DNA of 64,000 nucleotides, taken from contig NZ_JADBEC010000001.1 in NCBI RefSeq assembly GCF_014873945.1, positions 1,054,001 through 1,118,000 on the forward strand. Direction: 5' to 3'. The DNA comes from Rhizobium viscosum (GTDB lineage Bacteria > Pseudomonadota > Alphaproteobacteria > Rhizobiales > Rhizobiaceae). Below are positions 17,821-27,790 of the stretch, piece by piece. How positions within the stretch are numbered: the first letter of the stretch is position 1; each line of letters opens with the position of its first letter. A program made the position numbers and the translations under genes. A model generated the notes under the pieces. The model worked only from the letters and a program-made list of their open reading frames with translations, made no database searches and was not told the DNA's origin.

Positions 17821-19533
17821 CTAGATTTGCGCCTTGATCGGCCTGTCCATCAGGTGCTTCTGAAATACCGTTTCCAGGATGTCGGGGCTGACCGGTTTCA
17901 TGATGACGTCATCCATGCCGGCCTTGGCGCATTCGGCGCGGTCGCGCTCGAAGGCCTGTGTCAGCACGCCGATAATCGGGGTCCGCGTGCCCTGTCCCTC
18001 CTCCATCTGGCGAATGAGGCGCGAGGCCTCAAAGCCGTTGAAGACCGGAAGCGAAATATCCATCAGCACGATCTGTGGCCTGTGTTCCGCCCAGAGACGA
18101 ACGACCTCTTCGCCGGTCGCCGCGATCCGATGGCGGTAACCGAGACCTTCGAGGATCTGCGTGAAGACGATCTGGTTGATGTCGTTGTCCTCGGCAACGA
18201 GAACCTGCAGGCCTGCTGCTTCTTCAGTCGTGGTGATTTCCCAGTCGCCTTCGGTGCCGCCACGTCCGCTGCGGTTGAAGTGACGGGCGATCTGGAAGGT
18301 TAGCTCGTTGGCGATCTGGAAGCCGTCCATGACGAGGGCGGGAATGCCGTATTGTTCGGCGAGCTCCAGGCAGCGCATGCCCATTTGGTTATCAATAATC
18401 AAAAGATCGAGCACGATACCGGAGGAGTTGGCAATCTCGAGGAAATGTTCCTCCTCATCCTCGCCGCGGACCGAGCAGGCTTCGAAGCCGTATTTGGCGA
18501 GTGTGCGCAGCGCGGCAGCCTCGGCGGCGAGATCCGAGGTGACGATGAGGATCTTTCGGCCGGAGAAGTTTTCCGGAACGATCGCCTCCATCGCCGCCGG
18601 TTCACGGCGCTGCGATGCGTTTGCTACCGGCACATAGGCGCGGCGGTAGGTCTGGTTGCTGGAAGTAGTGATCTCGGAGGCTTGATTGAATTCGTCGAGA
18701 TCGTCGCCGTCGCGCGGCAGGTCCTGCATGGTGGAGACGAGAAAGTAGCGTCCGGGCTTGCCGATCCGGTGCTTGCGGCTGACGATGTCGCGCTCGGTAC
18801 CGTCGCGGGCGATCTGGCGCTGGCGGGAGATCGACATTTCGCCGGTTTCCAGCACGTGGCGGTCGCTTTCCTCGAAGCGCTTCGCGATGTCAGGCGAAAA
18901 CAGATCACCGCTCTTGCGGCCGAGAACCTCGTCCGCCGTCGTCTGGTATTTCTCGCAGAAGGCCTGGTTGACGGCGACATACGCGAGGTTGCGATCCTTG
19001 ACGAAGAGCGGAAACGGCAGATGGTCGAGGATGTCCTCAGTGAGCTGCACGCGCTCGAGATCGTAGCGCCACTGTTCCTCGCGCTTACGCACTTCGGAAA
19101 TATCTGAAATAACGGTCACGCCGTAGCCGTTCGGCAGACGGCGCTTCAGGAAGCGCACCCAGCGGTCGGCGCCGTGGCGCTCGACGGATTCGAACCGTTC
19201 GCGCCAATGGGAGGCAATGCGCTGGGACAACCAGTCCTCGCGGCTGAGCGAACCCGGCTGGCGCACGAGGGTCTGCTCGCGAATGCCGGTATCATAGACC
19301 GCGCCCAGGAAATCACGAAGCCGGGCGCCAGGCCGAAGCACATCCTCGGGCACCGGAAAGAATTCCATGACCTGACGGCTGGCGAAGATGAGAAGATCGT
19401 TGCGGTCATAGATGACGAACGCAGCAGAAAGGCTATCGCATACGGCATCGAAAAGCACCGTCTGAAGGTCAGCCTCAGGCGGCATTGCGTCACTCGCTGA
19501 TGATGTGTCCGCCTTTTCGAAGCCGGCACTCAT
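17821..19533 (-). CDS. PAS-PAS-pseudoreceiver-receiver protein lacking a kinase domain
   Basis: This 570-residue soluble signalling protein has two PAS-like regions (about 25-145 and 165-275; the second has VKDRNLAYVAVNQAFCEKY). A degenerate receiver at about 325-420 keeps LLIIDNQM but lacks the acidic pair and the lysine. A full receiver covers about 445-565: VAEDNDIN, the phosphoacceptor Asp in VLMDISLP, the Thr in GVLTQAF and MKPVS. No H-box or HATPase_c domain is present, although this order usually surrounds a hybrid kinase. A perfect CtrA box lies 70 bp upstream. Confidence 0.85.
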   Translation of the reverse strand: MSAGFEKADTSSASDAMPPEADLQTVLFDAVCDSLSAAFVIYDRNDLLIFASRQVMEFFPVPEDVLRPGARLRDFLGAVYDTGIREQTLVRQPGSLSREDWLSQRIASHWRERFESVERHGADRWVRFLKRRLPNGYGVTVISDISEVRKREEQWRYDLERVQLTEDILDHLPFPLFVKDRNLAYVAVNQAFCEKYQTTADEVLGRKSGDLFSPDIAKRFEESDRHVLETGEMSISRQRQIARDGTERDIVSRKHRIGKPGRYFLVSTMQDLPRDGDDLDEFNQASEITTSSNQTYRRAYVPVANASQRREPAAMEAIVPENFSGRKILIVTSDLAAEAAALRTLAKYGFEACSVRGEDEEEHFLEIANSSGIVLDLLIIDNQMGMRCLELAEQYGIPALVMDGFQIANELTFQIARHFNRSGRGGTEGDWEITTTEEAAGLQVLVAEDNDINQIVFTQILEGLGYRHRIAATGEEVVRLWAEHRPQIVLMDISLPVFNGFEASRLIRQMEEGQGTRTPIIGVLTQAFERDRAECAKAGMDDVIMKPVSPDILETVFQKHLMDRPIKAQI

Positions 19534-19602
19534 TCATTCACATCCCACATCTGTCCGATTTTCGCGGTTTCGGAGGTATATGAATAAAATGCCTTTTTTG
19601 TC

Positions 19603-19618
19603 TTAAGGGCCGCTTAAC
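19603..19618. promoter_or_regulatory. CtrA-type box in the mutL / PAS-receiver gap
   Basis: TTAA-N7-TTAAC matches the alphaproteobacterial CtrA full-site consensus exactly. It lies 70 bases upstream of the PAS-receiver start and about 100 bases upstream of mutL. Which gene it controls is open. Confidence 0.55.
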
Positions 19619-19716
19619 AGTAATGCCCCCCAAATCTGGGGGAGAAGCCTCCCGTGTCCTCTCACGGGCTTATGAAAACCCTTTCCTCCCGGCCGCGAAT
19701 CCCCGAAAATAGGGAC

Positions 19717-21537
19717 ATGGCCATCAGACAACTCTCCGAAACGCTTATCAACCAGATCGCCGCCGGCGAAGTCATCGAACGGCCGGCGAGTGCTGCAAAA
19801 GAGCTGATCGAAAACGCGCTCGACGCAGGCGCGACCCGTATCGAAATCGCAACCGCCGGCGGCGGCAAGGCGCTGCTGCGCGTCAGCGATAACGGCTCGG
19901 GCATGGATGCCGCCGATCTGGAACTTGCGGTCAAGCGGCACTGCACCTCGAAGATATCGGAGACGCTCGACGATATCCGCACGCTCGGCTTCCGCGGCGA
20001 AGCATTGCCGTCCATCGGTTCGGTGGCGCGGCTCAGCATCGCAAGCCGCAGGCGCGACAGCGCTGCGGGTAACGAAATTTCCGTCGCGGGCGGCAAGATC
20101 GTGCATCTGCGCCCAGCTGCCGCCAATCCCGGAACGATCGTCGAAGTGCGCGACCTGTTCTTCGCCACACCGGCGCGGCTGAAATTCCTGAAGACGGAGA
20201 AGGCGGAAGCGGCGGCAATCACCGAGATCGTCAAGCGTATGGTGATCGCCTTTCCGGGCGTGCGTTTCGTGCTGTCCGGCCCTGATCGCTCGACGCTGGA
20301 ATTTCCGGCAACCGGCGAGGATCATCTGGCGCGCATGGCGCAGGTGCTCGGCAAGGAATTTCGCGACAATGCCATCGCCCTGGACGCCGAACGTGAAGAC
20401 GTGCAACTGACCGGTTTTGCCGGCGTGCCGACCTTCAACCGGGGCAATTCGGCTCATCAGTATGCTTTCGTCAACGGCCGTCCCGTACAGGACAAACTCA
20501 TCCTGTCGGCGATCCGCGGCGCCTATGCCGAAACGATTCCCTCCGGCCGTTATCCGGTCGCGGTGCTGTCCATCACGCTCGATCCTGCGCTCGTTGACGT
20601 CAACGTACATCCGGCGAAATCCGATGTCCGCTTCCGCGATCCGGGACTGGTTAGGGGGCTGATTGTCGGCGCGATCCGCGAAGCTCTCGCGCGTGATGGC
20701 AGCCGGGCGGCAACGACTGGTGCAAGCGACATGCTGCGCGCTTTCCGCCCCGGCTTTCAGGCGGCACCACAGCGGCCGCAGGCACCATGGTCGGCGGCAA
20801 CTTCTCCCTCCCGGCCGTATCAGTCGACGGCCGGTTTCGGTGAAAGACCGCAAGCCTCCTTCGACGGGCTCGTCCATCCGACGGCGCGCTCAGAACCGGT
20901 TTTCGAGCCTGCATCCCAAGCGCAGGCCGCAGCCACTGTAGCCGAACCGGTGGCGCGCTATCCACTCGGGGCCGCGAGGGCACAGATCCATGAAAACTAC
21001 ATCATCGCGCAGACAGACAACGGCATCGTCATCGTCGATCAGCACGCTGCTCACGAGCGGCTGGTGTTCGAGGCGATGCGCAAGGCGTTGCATTCCAAGC
21101 GGCTGGCCTCACAGGTGCTGCTGATCCCCGAGATCGTCGACATTCCCGAAGAGGATTGCGACCGGCTGATGGTGCATGCGGCGGAGTTTTCCGAACTCGG
21201 TCTCGCGATCGAACGTTTCGGGCCGGGCGCCATTGCCGTGCGCGAAACGCCGGCCATGCTCGGCGAAGTGGATGCGCAAGGCCTCATCCGCCAGCTTGCC
21301 GATGAGATCGCCGAATGGGATACGGCCTCCGGTCTCTCCGCCAAGCTCGAATATGTGGCCGCAACCATGGCCTGCCATGGCTCGGTCCGATCAGGACGAC
21401 GGCTGCGGCCGGAAGAAATGAATGCGCTTTTGCGCCAAATGGAGGTGACTCCAGGCTCCGGCCAGTGCAATCACGGACGCCCGACCTATATCGAACTCAA
21501 GCTTGCCGATATCGAGCGCTTGTTTGGCCGGAGCTGA
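19717..21537 (+). CDS. mutL: DNA mismatch repair protein MutL
   Basis: This 606-residue protein couples MutS mismatch recognition to later repair steps. The GHKL ATPase motifs are clear: [18 protein letters not shown], the DNGSGM motif, the TSKI block and [10 protein letters not shown]. The C-terminal dimerisation domain starts after a Pro/Gln-rich linker at about residues 340-430 and contains [11 protein letters not shown]. Near the end [11 protein letters not shown] and CNHGRPT fit the zinc-site and endonuclease-type region of non-enterobacterial MutL. The ATG at 19717 is chosen because the family starts near [16 protein letters not shown]. No mutS is nearby. Confidence 0.97.
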   Translation: MAIRQLSETLINQIAAGEVIERPASAAKELIENALDAGATRIEIATAGGGKALLRVSDNGSGMDAADLELAVKRHCTSKISETLDDIRTLGFRGEALPSIGSVARLSIASRRRDSAAGNEISVAGGKIVHLRPAAANPGTIVEVRDLFFATPARLKFLKTEKAEAAAITEIVKRMVIAFPGVRFVLSGPDRSTLEFPATGEDHLARMAQVLGKEFRDNAIALDAEREDVQLTGFAGVPTFNRGNSAHQYAFVNGRPVQDKLILSAIRGAYAETIPSGRYPVAVLSITLDPALVDVNVHPAKSDVRFRDPGLVRGLIVGAIREALARDGSRAATTGASDMLRAFRPGFQAAPQRPQAPWSAATSPSRPYQSTAGFGERPQASFDGLVHPTARSEPVFEPASQAQAAATVAEPVARYPLGAARAQIHENYIIAQTDNGIVIVDQHAAHERLVFEAMRKALHSKRLASQVLLIPEIVDIPEEDCDRLMVHAAEFSELGLAIERFGPGAIAVRETPAMLGEVDAQGLIRQLADEIAEWDTASGLSAKLEYVAATMACHGSVRSGRRLRPEEMNALLRQMEVTPGSGQCNHGRPTYIELKLADIERLFGRS

Positions 21538-21604
21538 AAAAGCTGGCAAAACGGCTTCTCGGGGAGTATGGCAGACAGATGACAGACTGCAGGGAATGGA
21601 GCGC

Positions 21605-21832
21605 ATGAACTTGTTCGAAGGACACGGAAACCGCGAGGCGAAGATCCGTTATCTCGACGGCGATTTCCAGATTCTGTCGCCAGGCTCCTATGTCGTCTGC
21701 GCACTGACAGGCAAACACGTCCCACTCGACGAACTTCGCTACTGGAGCGTGGCGCGGCAGGAGCCCTATGTCGATGTCGCCTCCGCACTGGAAGCCGACC
21801 GGCGCGCCGGAGCTCTGCCGACCCAGCGCTAA
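21605..21832 (+). CDS. DUF2093 family small protein
   Basis: This 75-residue cytoplasmic protein has the DUF2093 pattern: [25 protein letters not shown], then [14 protein letters not shown] and DVASALEA. The family is restricted largely to alphaproteobacteria and its function is unknown. It lies 67 bases after mutL on the same strand. The frame opens at 21503, but the ATG at 21605 gives the family length. Its TAA overlaps the reverse-strand TAG of lpxK by three bases, so the two genes converge with no gap. Confidence 0.8.
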   Translation: MNLFEGHGNREAKIRYLDGDFQILSPGSYVVCALTGKHVPLDELRYWSVARQEPYVDVASALEADRRAGALPTQR

Positions 21833-22872
21833 GTTTTTGCCTTTGCCTCCTTGAGCCGCCGCTCACGGCAGGCTTCAAAGGCGCGGTCGATGATGAGACC
21901 GGGGGCAAGCGGGTCGGTGAAGGCCATTTCCACCTCGACGACACGGCAGCGGGCCGCAAGCTGCTCCGCCTTGCCGTGATGACCGGCGAGACGCACGAAA
22001 TCCTTCGATGTCGTGACAATCGTCAGGTTCTGCTGGTCTGCGGTCGTCAGAAGACCGTCGATCTCTTCCTCGCTTAAATGCTCGTGATCGCCGAAGGAGG
22101 TCGCGACCTCGATGGCCGCTCCAAGCGAGCGGACGGTGCGAAAGAATTTTTCCGGATCGGCAATACCGGCAAAGGCGAGTACCTTAAGGCCCTCCAGATA
22201 ATTCTCGCCGGACACTTTCAGCGCAGCGGTGAAATAGGGCTTGGCAGCGCGTGCCGCGATGCGGACGATACGGTCGGCCTCATTCCCGTCTCCGACCTTC
22301 AGAAGCGCGGTCGCCTGGCGCAGTTGCAGGCGAACCGGCGCACGCACCGGGCCACCCGGCACGATATGTCCGTTGCCGAGACCGCGTGTCGCATCAATCA
22401 CCAGAAGCGCGTAGTCGATTGCGAGCCGCGCACTCTGGAAACCATCGTCCATGATGATGAAGTCGGCGCCTTCTTCGACGAGCCTCGCAGCACCGTCGAC
22501 ACGCCTGCGGGAGATCACAGTCAATGCTTCCTGCGCCAGCAACAGCGGCTCGTCACCGACAGCGACTGCGCGGTGATGAGCGGGATCGACGACGGTGGTG
22601 ACATCCAGCGAGCCACCGTGACCGCGGCTTAAGAAACCGGGCTTGAGACCCTTGGCTTTGGCGGCACGGGCAATGGCGATTGCCGTCGGCGTCTTACCGG
22701 CGCCGCCGACCGTGAAATTACCGACGCAGATGACGGGGATCGGAACCGAGGCGCGGCGCGCATGGACCATGCGGTAGCCCGCCACACGACCATAGAGGAA
22801 AGAAAGGGGCGACAGAGCCCATGCCTGCCAACCCGCCCGCCTCCACCAGAAAGGCGGCGCTTCGGATATCAT
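21829..22872 (-). CDS. lpxK: Tetraacyldisaccharide 4'-kinase
   Basis: This 347-residue kinase phosphorylates the lipid A disaccharide at the 4' position on the inner face of the inner membrane. One N-terminal hydrophobic segment (about 17-30) is followed by a Walker A motif, [10 protein letters not shown], near residue 57, and MDDGFQ in the middle. Length is normal. The run waaA - HAD phosphatase - lpxK on one strand supports a lipid A/Kdo role, although 104 bases separate it from the HAD gene. Confidence 0.95.
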   Translation of the reverse strand: MISEAPPFWWRRAGWQAWALSPLSFLYGRVAGYRMVHARRASVPIPVICVGNFTVGGAGKTPTAIAIARAAKAKGLKPGFLSRGHGGSLDVTTVVDPAHHRAVAVGDEPLLLAQEALTVISRRRVDGAARLVEEGADFIIMDDGFQSARLAIDYALLVIDATRGLGNGHIVPGGPVRAPVRLQLRQATALLKVGDGNEADRIVRIAARAAKPYFTAALKVSGENYLEGLKVLAFAGIADPEKFFRTVRSLGAAIEVATSFGDHEHLSEEEIDGLLTTADQQNLTIVTTSKDFVRLAGHHGKAEQLAARCRVVEVEMAFTDPLAPGLIIDRAFEACRERRLKEAKAKT

Positions 22873-22976
22873 GATGCCGTCCCGTTTCCCTTGCCCTCAC
22901 CCCCAGGCGAGGTCTCACAAAATCGACCAGGGCGGATTGAGAAGCCAAAATGCGTGAAAATGCAAGCCTTTGCGCG

Positions 22977-23696
22977 TCAAGCCAGTTGCAGATCCGGCAA
23001 TAGGGCTTCGATGTGGGTGATGTCGTCCAAAACGTGATCGGCGGCGGCGGAGAGCGATTCACGCGAGCCGGTGCCGGTCAGAACCGCGATCGTCAGGCCG
23101 GCTTTTGCATTCCTGCCCATATGAAGATCGTGGTTGTTGTCACCAACCATGGCGATCTCTTCCGGCTGCAGGCCCGTCACAGCACAAAAGCCCAGCACCA
23201 TGCCGGGCTCAGGCTTGCTGCCGAAGCCGCTGTCGTAACCGGCGATGTAGTCGACATAGTCGGAAATGCCGAAGCGCTGGGCCGTTTGGCGGATCGAGCG
23301 CTCATTGTCGCTGGAGGCGATGCCGAGCTTGAAGCCGCGCTTGTGCAGGCGTCCGAAGAAGGCTGCGAGATCGGTGACCGGCACCGAGAATTCTGCGGCA
23401 TTGGCAAAGAGATTGTCGAGCTTGATCGTCAGTTCGATCACATCGACCTTCGAGCCAGCGGCAACGAGGCCTTCCGCGATCTGGTGGGTATTGCCGGCAG
23501 CAAGCAGGCTGTCGGGAACGATATGGCCCGTGACGGGGTCCATGCCGCATGCGGCAAGCAGATGATCGGCAAGCGTCGCGTCGCCTTCGGCGGCGATGCG
23601 GGCAAGCTCTCGGTTTACCGGCAGCCAGCTTTCATCATAGTCGAGCAGCGTACCGTCCTTGTCGAAGAGGATGCCCCTGATCTTCTCTGCCGACAT
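22977..23696 (-). CDS. HAD-family phosphatase (phosphoglycolate-phosphatase-like)
   Basis: This 239-residue protein has the HAD motifs: the nucleophile Asp in LFDKDGTLLDYD, motif II at GIASSDN, and motif IV MVGDNNHDLHMG. The cap is the alpha-helical C1 type. The substrate is not decided by sequence; phosphoglycolate is the usual assignment. Position between waaA and lpxK might suggest a Kdo or lipid A precursor, but true Kdo8P phosphatase (KdsC) is shorter and has no cap. It lies 9 bases after the waaA stop, so they are co-transcribed. Confidence 0.82.
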   Translation of the reverse strand: MSAEKIRGILFDKDGTLLDYDESWLPVNRELARIAAEGDATLADHLLAACGMDPVTGHIVPDSLLAAGNTHQIAEGLVAAGSKVDVIELTIKLDNLFANAAEFSVPVTDLAAFFGRLHKRGFKLGIASSDNERSIRQTAQRFGISDYVDYIAGYDSGFGSKPEPGMVLGFCAVTGLQPEEIAMVGDNNHDLHMGRNAKAGLTIAVLTGTGSRESLSAAADHVLDDITHIEALLPDLQLA

Positions 23697-23705
23697 GACC
23701 GCTCC

Positions 23706-25025
23706 TCAGGCCTGCGCCGCGGCCTTCGGCAGCAAACGCGCCTTCACCGTCAACGGATTGATATAGGGCTCCAGCCCCTTCAATGTGGCGCTCAGCGCGC
23801 CGCGCATTTCATGCACGGTGGCGATGCCGGCCTGGATCATCTTGCCGCGCGCCTCGTCATTGGTCAGCAAGTAATGCACGCCCTTCGCCAGCATCTCGGT
23901 GTCGCGCACCATGCGGGCGCTGCCGCTGCGGGCGAGTTTCTGATAGGCCTCGCGGAAATTCTGCACATTGCCGCCCGACAGGATGGCGCAGCCGAGCATG
24001 GCCGGCTCGAGCGGGTTCTGGCCGCCTTCGGCAAAGAGCGAGCGGCCGACGAAGGCCACTTCCGTCAGGCGCAGATAAAGGCCCATTTCGCCGATCGTAT
24101 CACCAAGGAAGATATCGATATCGGGGGTCAGGACATCGTCTCGTGTACGGCGGGCGACCTTCAGCCCCTGCTTGACGAGGGCTGCCTCGATCTCGTCAGC
24201 GCGCTCGGGATGGCGCGGCACAATGATTGTCAGCTGCTTGTCGCGGTCACGCAGCGCCCGGTGGACGATGCCGGCTGCATTTTCCTCGCCGTCGAAGGTG
24301 GAGATCGCTGCCCATGTCTTGCGGTCGCCGATCTGCTTCTTGTAGCGGGCGAAGACAGCGCCGTCATAGGGCGGCGCGTCGGTATCGACCTTCAGATTAC
24401 CTGACGTGATGACCGGCACGGCGCCGAGATCACGGAAACGCTCGGCATCCAAATCCGACTGGGCGATGACGAGCGCCAGGTTTTCGAAGAGTGCCTCGGC
24501 AAGCGACGGGCGGCGGCGCCAGCGGGCGAAGGAGCGGTCCGACATGCGGGCATTGACGAGGATCTGCGGAATGCGGCGACGGCCAAGTTCGAGCACGGTT
24601 GCGGGCCAGATCTCGGATTCGGCAATGATGGCGCAATCCGGCTGCCAGTAATCGAGGAAGCGGCCAACGGCGGGCTTCAGGTCGAGCGGCACATATTGAT
24701 GGATCGCGTCATTGCCGAGACGTTCAGCGGCAAGCCTCGCGGAGGTGATGGTGCCTGTCGTCAGGATGACATTGATGTCACGGCGGCGAATTTCACGGAT
24801 CAGGGGAATGACAGCGTTGGTTTCGCCGACACTTGCGGCATGAAACCAGACGAGCGGGCCTTGCGGCCGATTGGCGCTCGCATAGCCAAAGCGCTCCAAC
24901 CGGCGGGCACGATCTTCCTTGCCCTTGGCCGTGCGGTAGGTGATGTAGAGGCCGACGACCGGCGACGCCACAGTTCCCGCCAGACGGTACGCGCTCAGAC
25001 CGATCCGCGCCATCCGGGAGCTCAT
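23706..25025 (-). CDS. waaA: Kdo transferase
   Basis: This 439-residue GT30 enzyme adds Kdo to lipid IVA or its precursor at the inner membrane. An N-terminal hydrophobic anchor (about residues 8-28) is followed by FHAASVGE, ILTTGT, YVPLDL and SEIWP. The C-terminal half carries VPRHPERADE and a nucleotide-sugar site with GGQNPLEPA. All are typical of KdtA/WaaA. It is followed by the HAD phosphatase and lpxK. The DUF4170 gene ends 168 bases upstream. Confidence 0.95.
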   Translation of the reverse strand: MSSRMARIGLSAYRLAGTVASPVVGLYITYRTAKGKEDRARRLERFGYASANRPQGPLVWFHAASVGETNAVIPLIREIRRRDINVILTTGTITSARLAAERLGNDAIHQYVPLDLKPAVGRFLDYWQPDCAIIAESEIWPATVLELGRRRIPQILVNARMSDRSFARWRRRPSLAEALFENLALVIAQSDLDAERFRDLGAVPVITSGNLKVDTDAPPYDGAVFARYKKQIGDRKTWAAISTFDGEENAAGIVHRALRDRDKQLTIIVPRHPERADEIEAALVKQGLKVARRTRDDVLTPDIDIFLGDTIGEMGLYLRLTEVAFVGRSLFAEGGQNPLEPAMLGCAILSGGNVQNFREAYQKLARSGSARMVRDTEMLAKGVHYLLTNDEARGKMIQAGIATVHEMRGALSATLKGLEPYINPLTVKARLLPKAAAQA

Positions 25026-25192
25026 TCAGTAGGCCTCCGATCCATGCAGACCGACATCAATCCAATTCCCTAATTATCGTTGCGGCCGCCATGACCGATC
25101 AATTTGTTCAGAATGCGTCGAACGAGGGCGAGAACCGATGCGCGAAGGCCCCCGCTGTGGACAGCGGAGGACAAGCCGATTTGCTGCGCGGG

Positions 25193-25441
25193 TCACTTGC
25201 TCCCGGTCGTATCCTGCGGATCGAGCAAACGATGCATGTGGACGATGAAATAGCGCATATGCGCATTGTCGACCGTCTGCTGCGCCTTGGCCTTCCAGGC
25301 CGTCAGTGCCGTGGCATAGTCGGGGAAAATACCGACAATATCGAGATCCTTCAGATCACGAAACTGGATGCCATCGAGGTTTTCGAGTTCGCCACCGAAG
25401 ACGAGGTGCAGGAGCTGCTTTTTACCGCCGGAGTCCGTCAT
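25193..25441 (-). CDS. DUF4170 family small protein
   Basis: This 82-residue protein has the DUF4170 pattern: LVFGGEL, DIVGIFPDYATALTAWK and AHMRYFIVHMHRLLDP. The ATG at 25441 is chosen; the frame could begin at 25480. The family occurs next to cysQ and waaA in many rhizobia, and its function is unknown. It lies 61 bases after the cysQ stop on the same strand and is probably in the same transcript. Confidence 0.8.
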   Translation of the reverse strand: MTDSGGKKQLLHLVFGGELENLDGIQFRDLKDLDIVGIFPDYATALTAWKAKAQQTVDNAHMRYFIVHMHRLLDPQDTTGSK

Positions 25442-25502
25442 TTTTATTCTCTTTCTGCCTATTCTCCTCCGGCCCCTCATCTGAGGGATTTTGACGGAAA
25501 CG

Positions 25503-26309
25503 TCAACCGTCTCTTAGCTGAGTGAGTAAGTCCAGATATTCCTGAAGGCGGGTAATTGGCGTGGCACAAAGAGCGTCGTGGCTGACTTTTTCTCTATTAT
25601 AGGTTGCCGGACGACCTGTGAGGTCAACAAGGCAGCCACCGGCCCGCTCCAGAATGAGATCGGCGGCGGCAATATCCCAGTCGTGGGCATTGCGCCCAAC
25701 AAACGTCGCGTCCAGACGGCCGTCGGCCACCATGGCGATGCGGTAGGCGAGCGAGGGGACATGTTTGACACGCTCGCTGCGTTCGCGAACTGCCGCCGGC
25801 AGAAGCTTGAACAGCTCCTCGCTGACCGCAAGCTGGCTGAGATCGGCCTCACCGCGCGTGGAGACGGAAATCGGTTCGCCGTTCTTCAGCGCCGCACCAC
25901 CTTCCACCGCTTCGTAGAGTTCATCGAGCGCCGGCGCATAAAGTACGCCGGCAACCGGGCGGCCACGATGGACGATGCCGACGCTGACGCACCAGAGATC
26001 CTTGCCGGCGAGGAAGGCCCGTGTGCCATCGATCGGATCGACGATGAACAGCGTCTCGTGTTCCAGGCGACCGGCATCGTCGTCGGTCTCTTCGGACAGC
26101 CAGCCATAGTTCGGCCGCGCCCTGCGCAGGATGGTTTCAAGCTTTTCATTGGCGGCGAAATCGGCGGCACTGACGGGCGAGCGTTCCTCGTTCTTCCACC
26201 AGACTTCCGGTGACTTGTTGAAGAAACCAAGTGCGACGGCGCCCGCCTGTTTTGCAGCATCGGCGATCAGCGCGAGATCGCTCTGCCAGCGGTTATCCGT
26301 GTCGCTCAT
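25503..26309 (-). CDS. cysQ: CysQ-like 3'(2'),5'-bisphosphate nucleotidase / inositol monophosphatase family
   Basis: This 268-residue Mg2+-dependent phosphatase has the metal-site motif VDPIDGTRAF near residue 88, preceded by a GWLSEE block, and the second motif WDIAAADLILERAGG near residue 210. CysQ removes 3'-phosphate from PAP formed in sulfate assimilation; inositol-phosphate activity is the alternative. The ATG at 26309 leaves a 16-base gap to pmbA; an earlier start at 26339 would overlap it. It is part of the pmbA-cysQ-DUF4170 run. Confidence 0.85.
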   Translation of the reverse strand: MSDTDNRWQSDLALIADAAKQAGAVALGFFNKSPEVWWKNEERSPVSAADFAANEKLETILRRARPNYGWLSEETDDDAGRLEHETLFIVDPIDGTRAFLAGKDLWCVSVGIVHRGRPVAGVLYAPALDELYEAVEGGAALKNGEPISVSTRGEADLSQLAVSEELFKLLPAAVRERSERVKHVPSLAYRIAMVADGRLDATFVGRNAHDWDIAAADLILERAGGCLVDLTGRPATYNREKVSHDALCATPITRLQEYLDLLTQLRDG

Positions 26310-26325
26310 CGCGTCGATCCGTTCG

Positions 26326-27675
26326 TCAGCGGCCGGCAAGCGTCATGCCTTCAATGGCGAAGGTCGGAGCCGCGACACCGAATTTGCGGTCTATGTCGTT
26401 GGCGAGCGTCAGCCGCATGAACATGTCCTTGAGGTTCGAGGCAATCGTCACCTCCGATACCGCGAAGGTGAGTTCGCCGTTTTCGATCCAGAAACCAGTT
26501 GCACCCCGGCTATATTCGCCGGTTATCATGTTGACGCCCTGGCCGATCAGCTCGGTAACGTAGAAACCGTTGCCAACGCTGCGGATCAGCTCTTCGGGCG
26601 AGATGTCGCCGGGCTCCAGCGCCAGATTGGTGGAGGCGGGCGTGACAGAGGTGCCGCCGCGCACGCCTCTGCCATTGGTTTCCAGACCGCCGATCTCGTT
26701 TGCAGTGGAAGTCGACAGGAACCAGTGTTTGAGCACGCCGTCCTCGATCATCACCAGCCGCTCGCCGGAGACGCCCTCACCATCGAAGGGACGGGAGGAC
26801 GGGCCCCGCACGATCAGGGGATCGTCGGTGATCGACAGGCCTGACTTCAGCACCTGCTGACCCATCTTGTCACGCAGGAAGCTCGTCTTGCGGGCAACCG
26901 ACGCACCATTGATGGCGCCGGCAATATGGCCGACGAAACCACGAGCAATACGCGGATCGAAGATGACGGTAATACCCTTGCCGGTCGGCACCTGCCGGGG
27001 ATTGACGCGCTTGACGGCGCGCTCGCCGGCCCGGCGGCCGATCTCGGCGGGATCGTCCAGTTCGGAATAATAGAGACGGCTGTCGAAATCGTAGTCGCGC
27101 TCCATGCCGGTGCCTTCGCCGGCAATGACGCTGACGGAGTTGCCGAAGCGCGACGCCATATAGCTGCCTTCGAAGCCATGCGAGGTGGCAAGCACCAGCC
27201 CGCCCAGGCCGGCAGAGGCGCCAGCGCCGGAGGAATTGGTGACACCTTTCACGGCAAGGGCTGCAGCTTCTGCAGCAAGGGCTGCCTCCCGCAGCTGGTC
27301 GGCGTTGACATCGGTCGTATCGAGCAACTGCAGATCGGGATAGGTTTTCGCGAGCCTGTTCTCATCGGCGAGGCAGGCAAACGGATCTTCCGGCGAGACC
27401 TTGGCCATGGCCACCGCGCGTTCGGCCAGAGCCTGCAGGTCGAAGCCCGGATTGGCGGAAACGCTTGCCACTCGCTTGCCGACGAAGACACGCAGCGAGA
27501 AGTCATCGCTCTCGGAGGACTCGGTTCCTTCGACCTTGCCGAGGCGTACACTGACTGATTGGGCGCGCGAGCGGACGACCACGGCGTCGGCGGCGTCGGC
27601 GCCTGCCTTTCTCGCCAGATCGATCAGTTGACTTGCGCGGGAAAGAAGTGTCGAGGAATCGATTTCAGAGGACAT
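26326..27675 (-). CDS. pmbA: TldE/PmbA, metalloprotease subunit
   Basis: This 449-residue protein is the PmbA (TldE) half of the TldD/TldE protease, which processes microcin-type peptides and unfolded substrates. In the known complex PmbA lacks the zinc-binding HExxxH and TldD supplies it; I also see no HExxxH here. Typical blocks are GKRVASVSANPG, GTGMERDYDFD, TNGRGVRGGTS and GNGFYVTELIG. No tldD is in the window. It is the first gene of the minus-strand run towards cysQ. Confidence 0.93.
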   Translation of the reverse strand: MSSEIDSSTLLSRASQLIDLARKAGADAADAVVVRSRAQSVSVRLGKVEGTESSESDDFSLRVFVGKRVASVSANPGFDLQALAERAVAMAKVSPEDPFACLADENRLAKTYPDLQLLDTTDVNADQLREAALAAEAAALAVKGVTNSSGAGASAGLGGLVLATSHGFEGSYMASRFGNSVSVIAGEGTGMERDYDFDSRLYYSELDDPAEIGRRAGERAVKRVNPRQVPTGKGITVIFDPRIARGFVGHIAGAINGASVARKTSFLRDKMGQQVLKSGLSITDDPLIVRGPSSRPFDGEGVSGERLVMIEDGVLKHWFLSTSTANEIGGLETNGRGVRGGTSVTPASTNLALEPGDISPEELIRSVGNGFYVTELIGQGVNMITGEYSRGATGFWIENGELTFAVSEVTIASNLKDMFMRLTLANDIDRKFGVAAPTFAIEGMTLAGR

Positions 27676-27790
27676 GATTTGGCCTTTCCTTCCCGTTCCA
27701 TTTATTGTGCACTCCTGAAAGCATCAAGGCCGTGGATGCCGATTCTTTTCCTGGCTGCCTGCTTGCCCCGCCACCCGAAAGAAATGAAGC

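Noticed and set aside
23013..24404. A 463-codon open frame antisense to the HAD gene and waaA
   Set aside because: It runs across two well-recognised genes and has no family pattern of its own.
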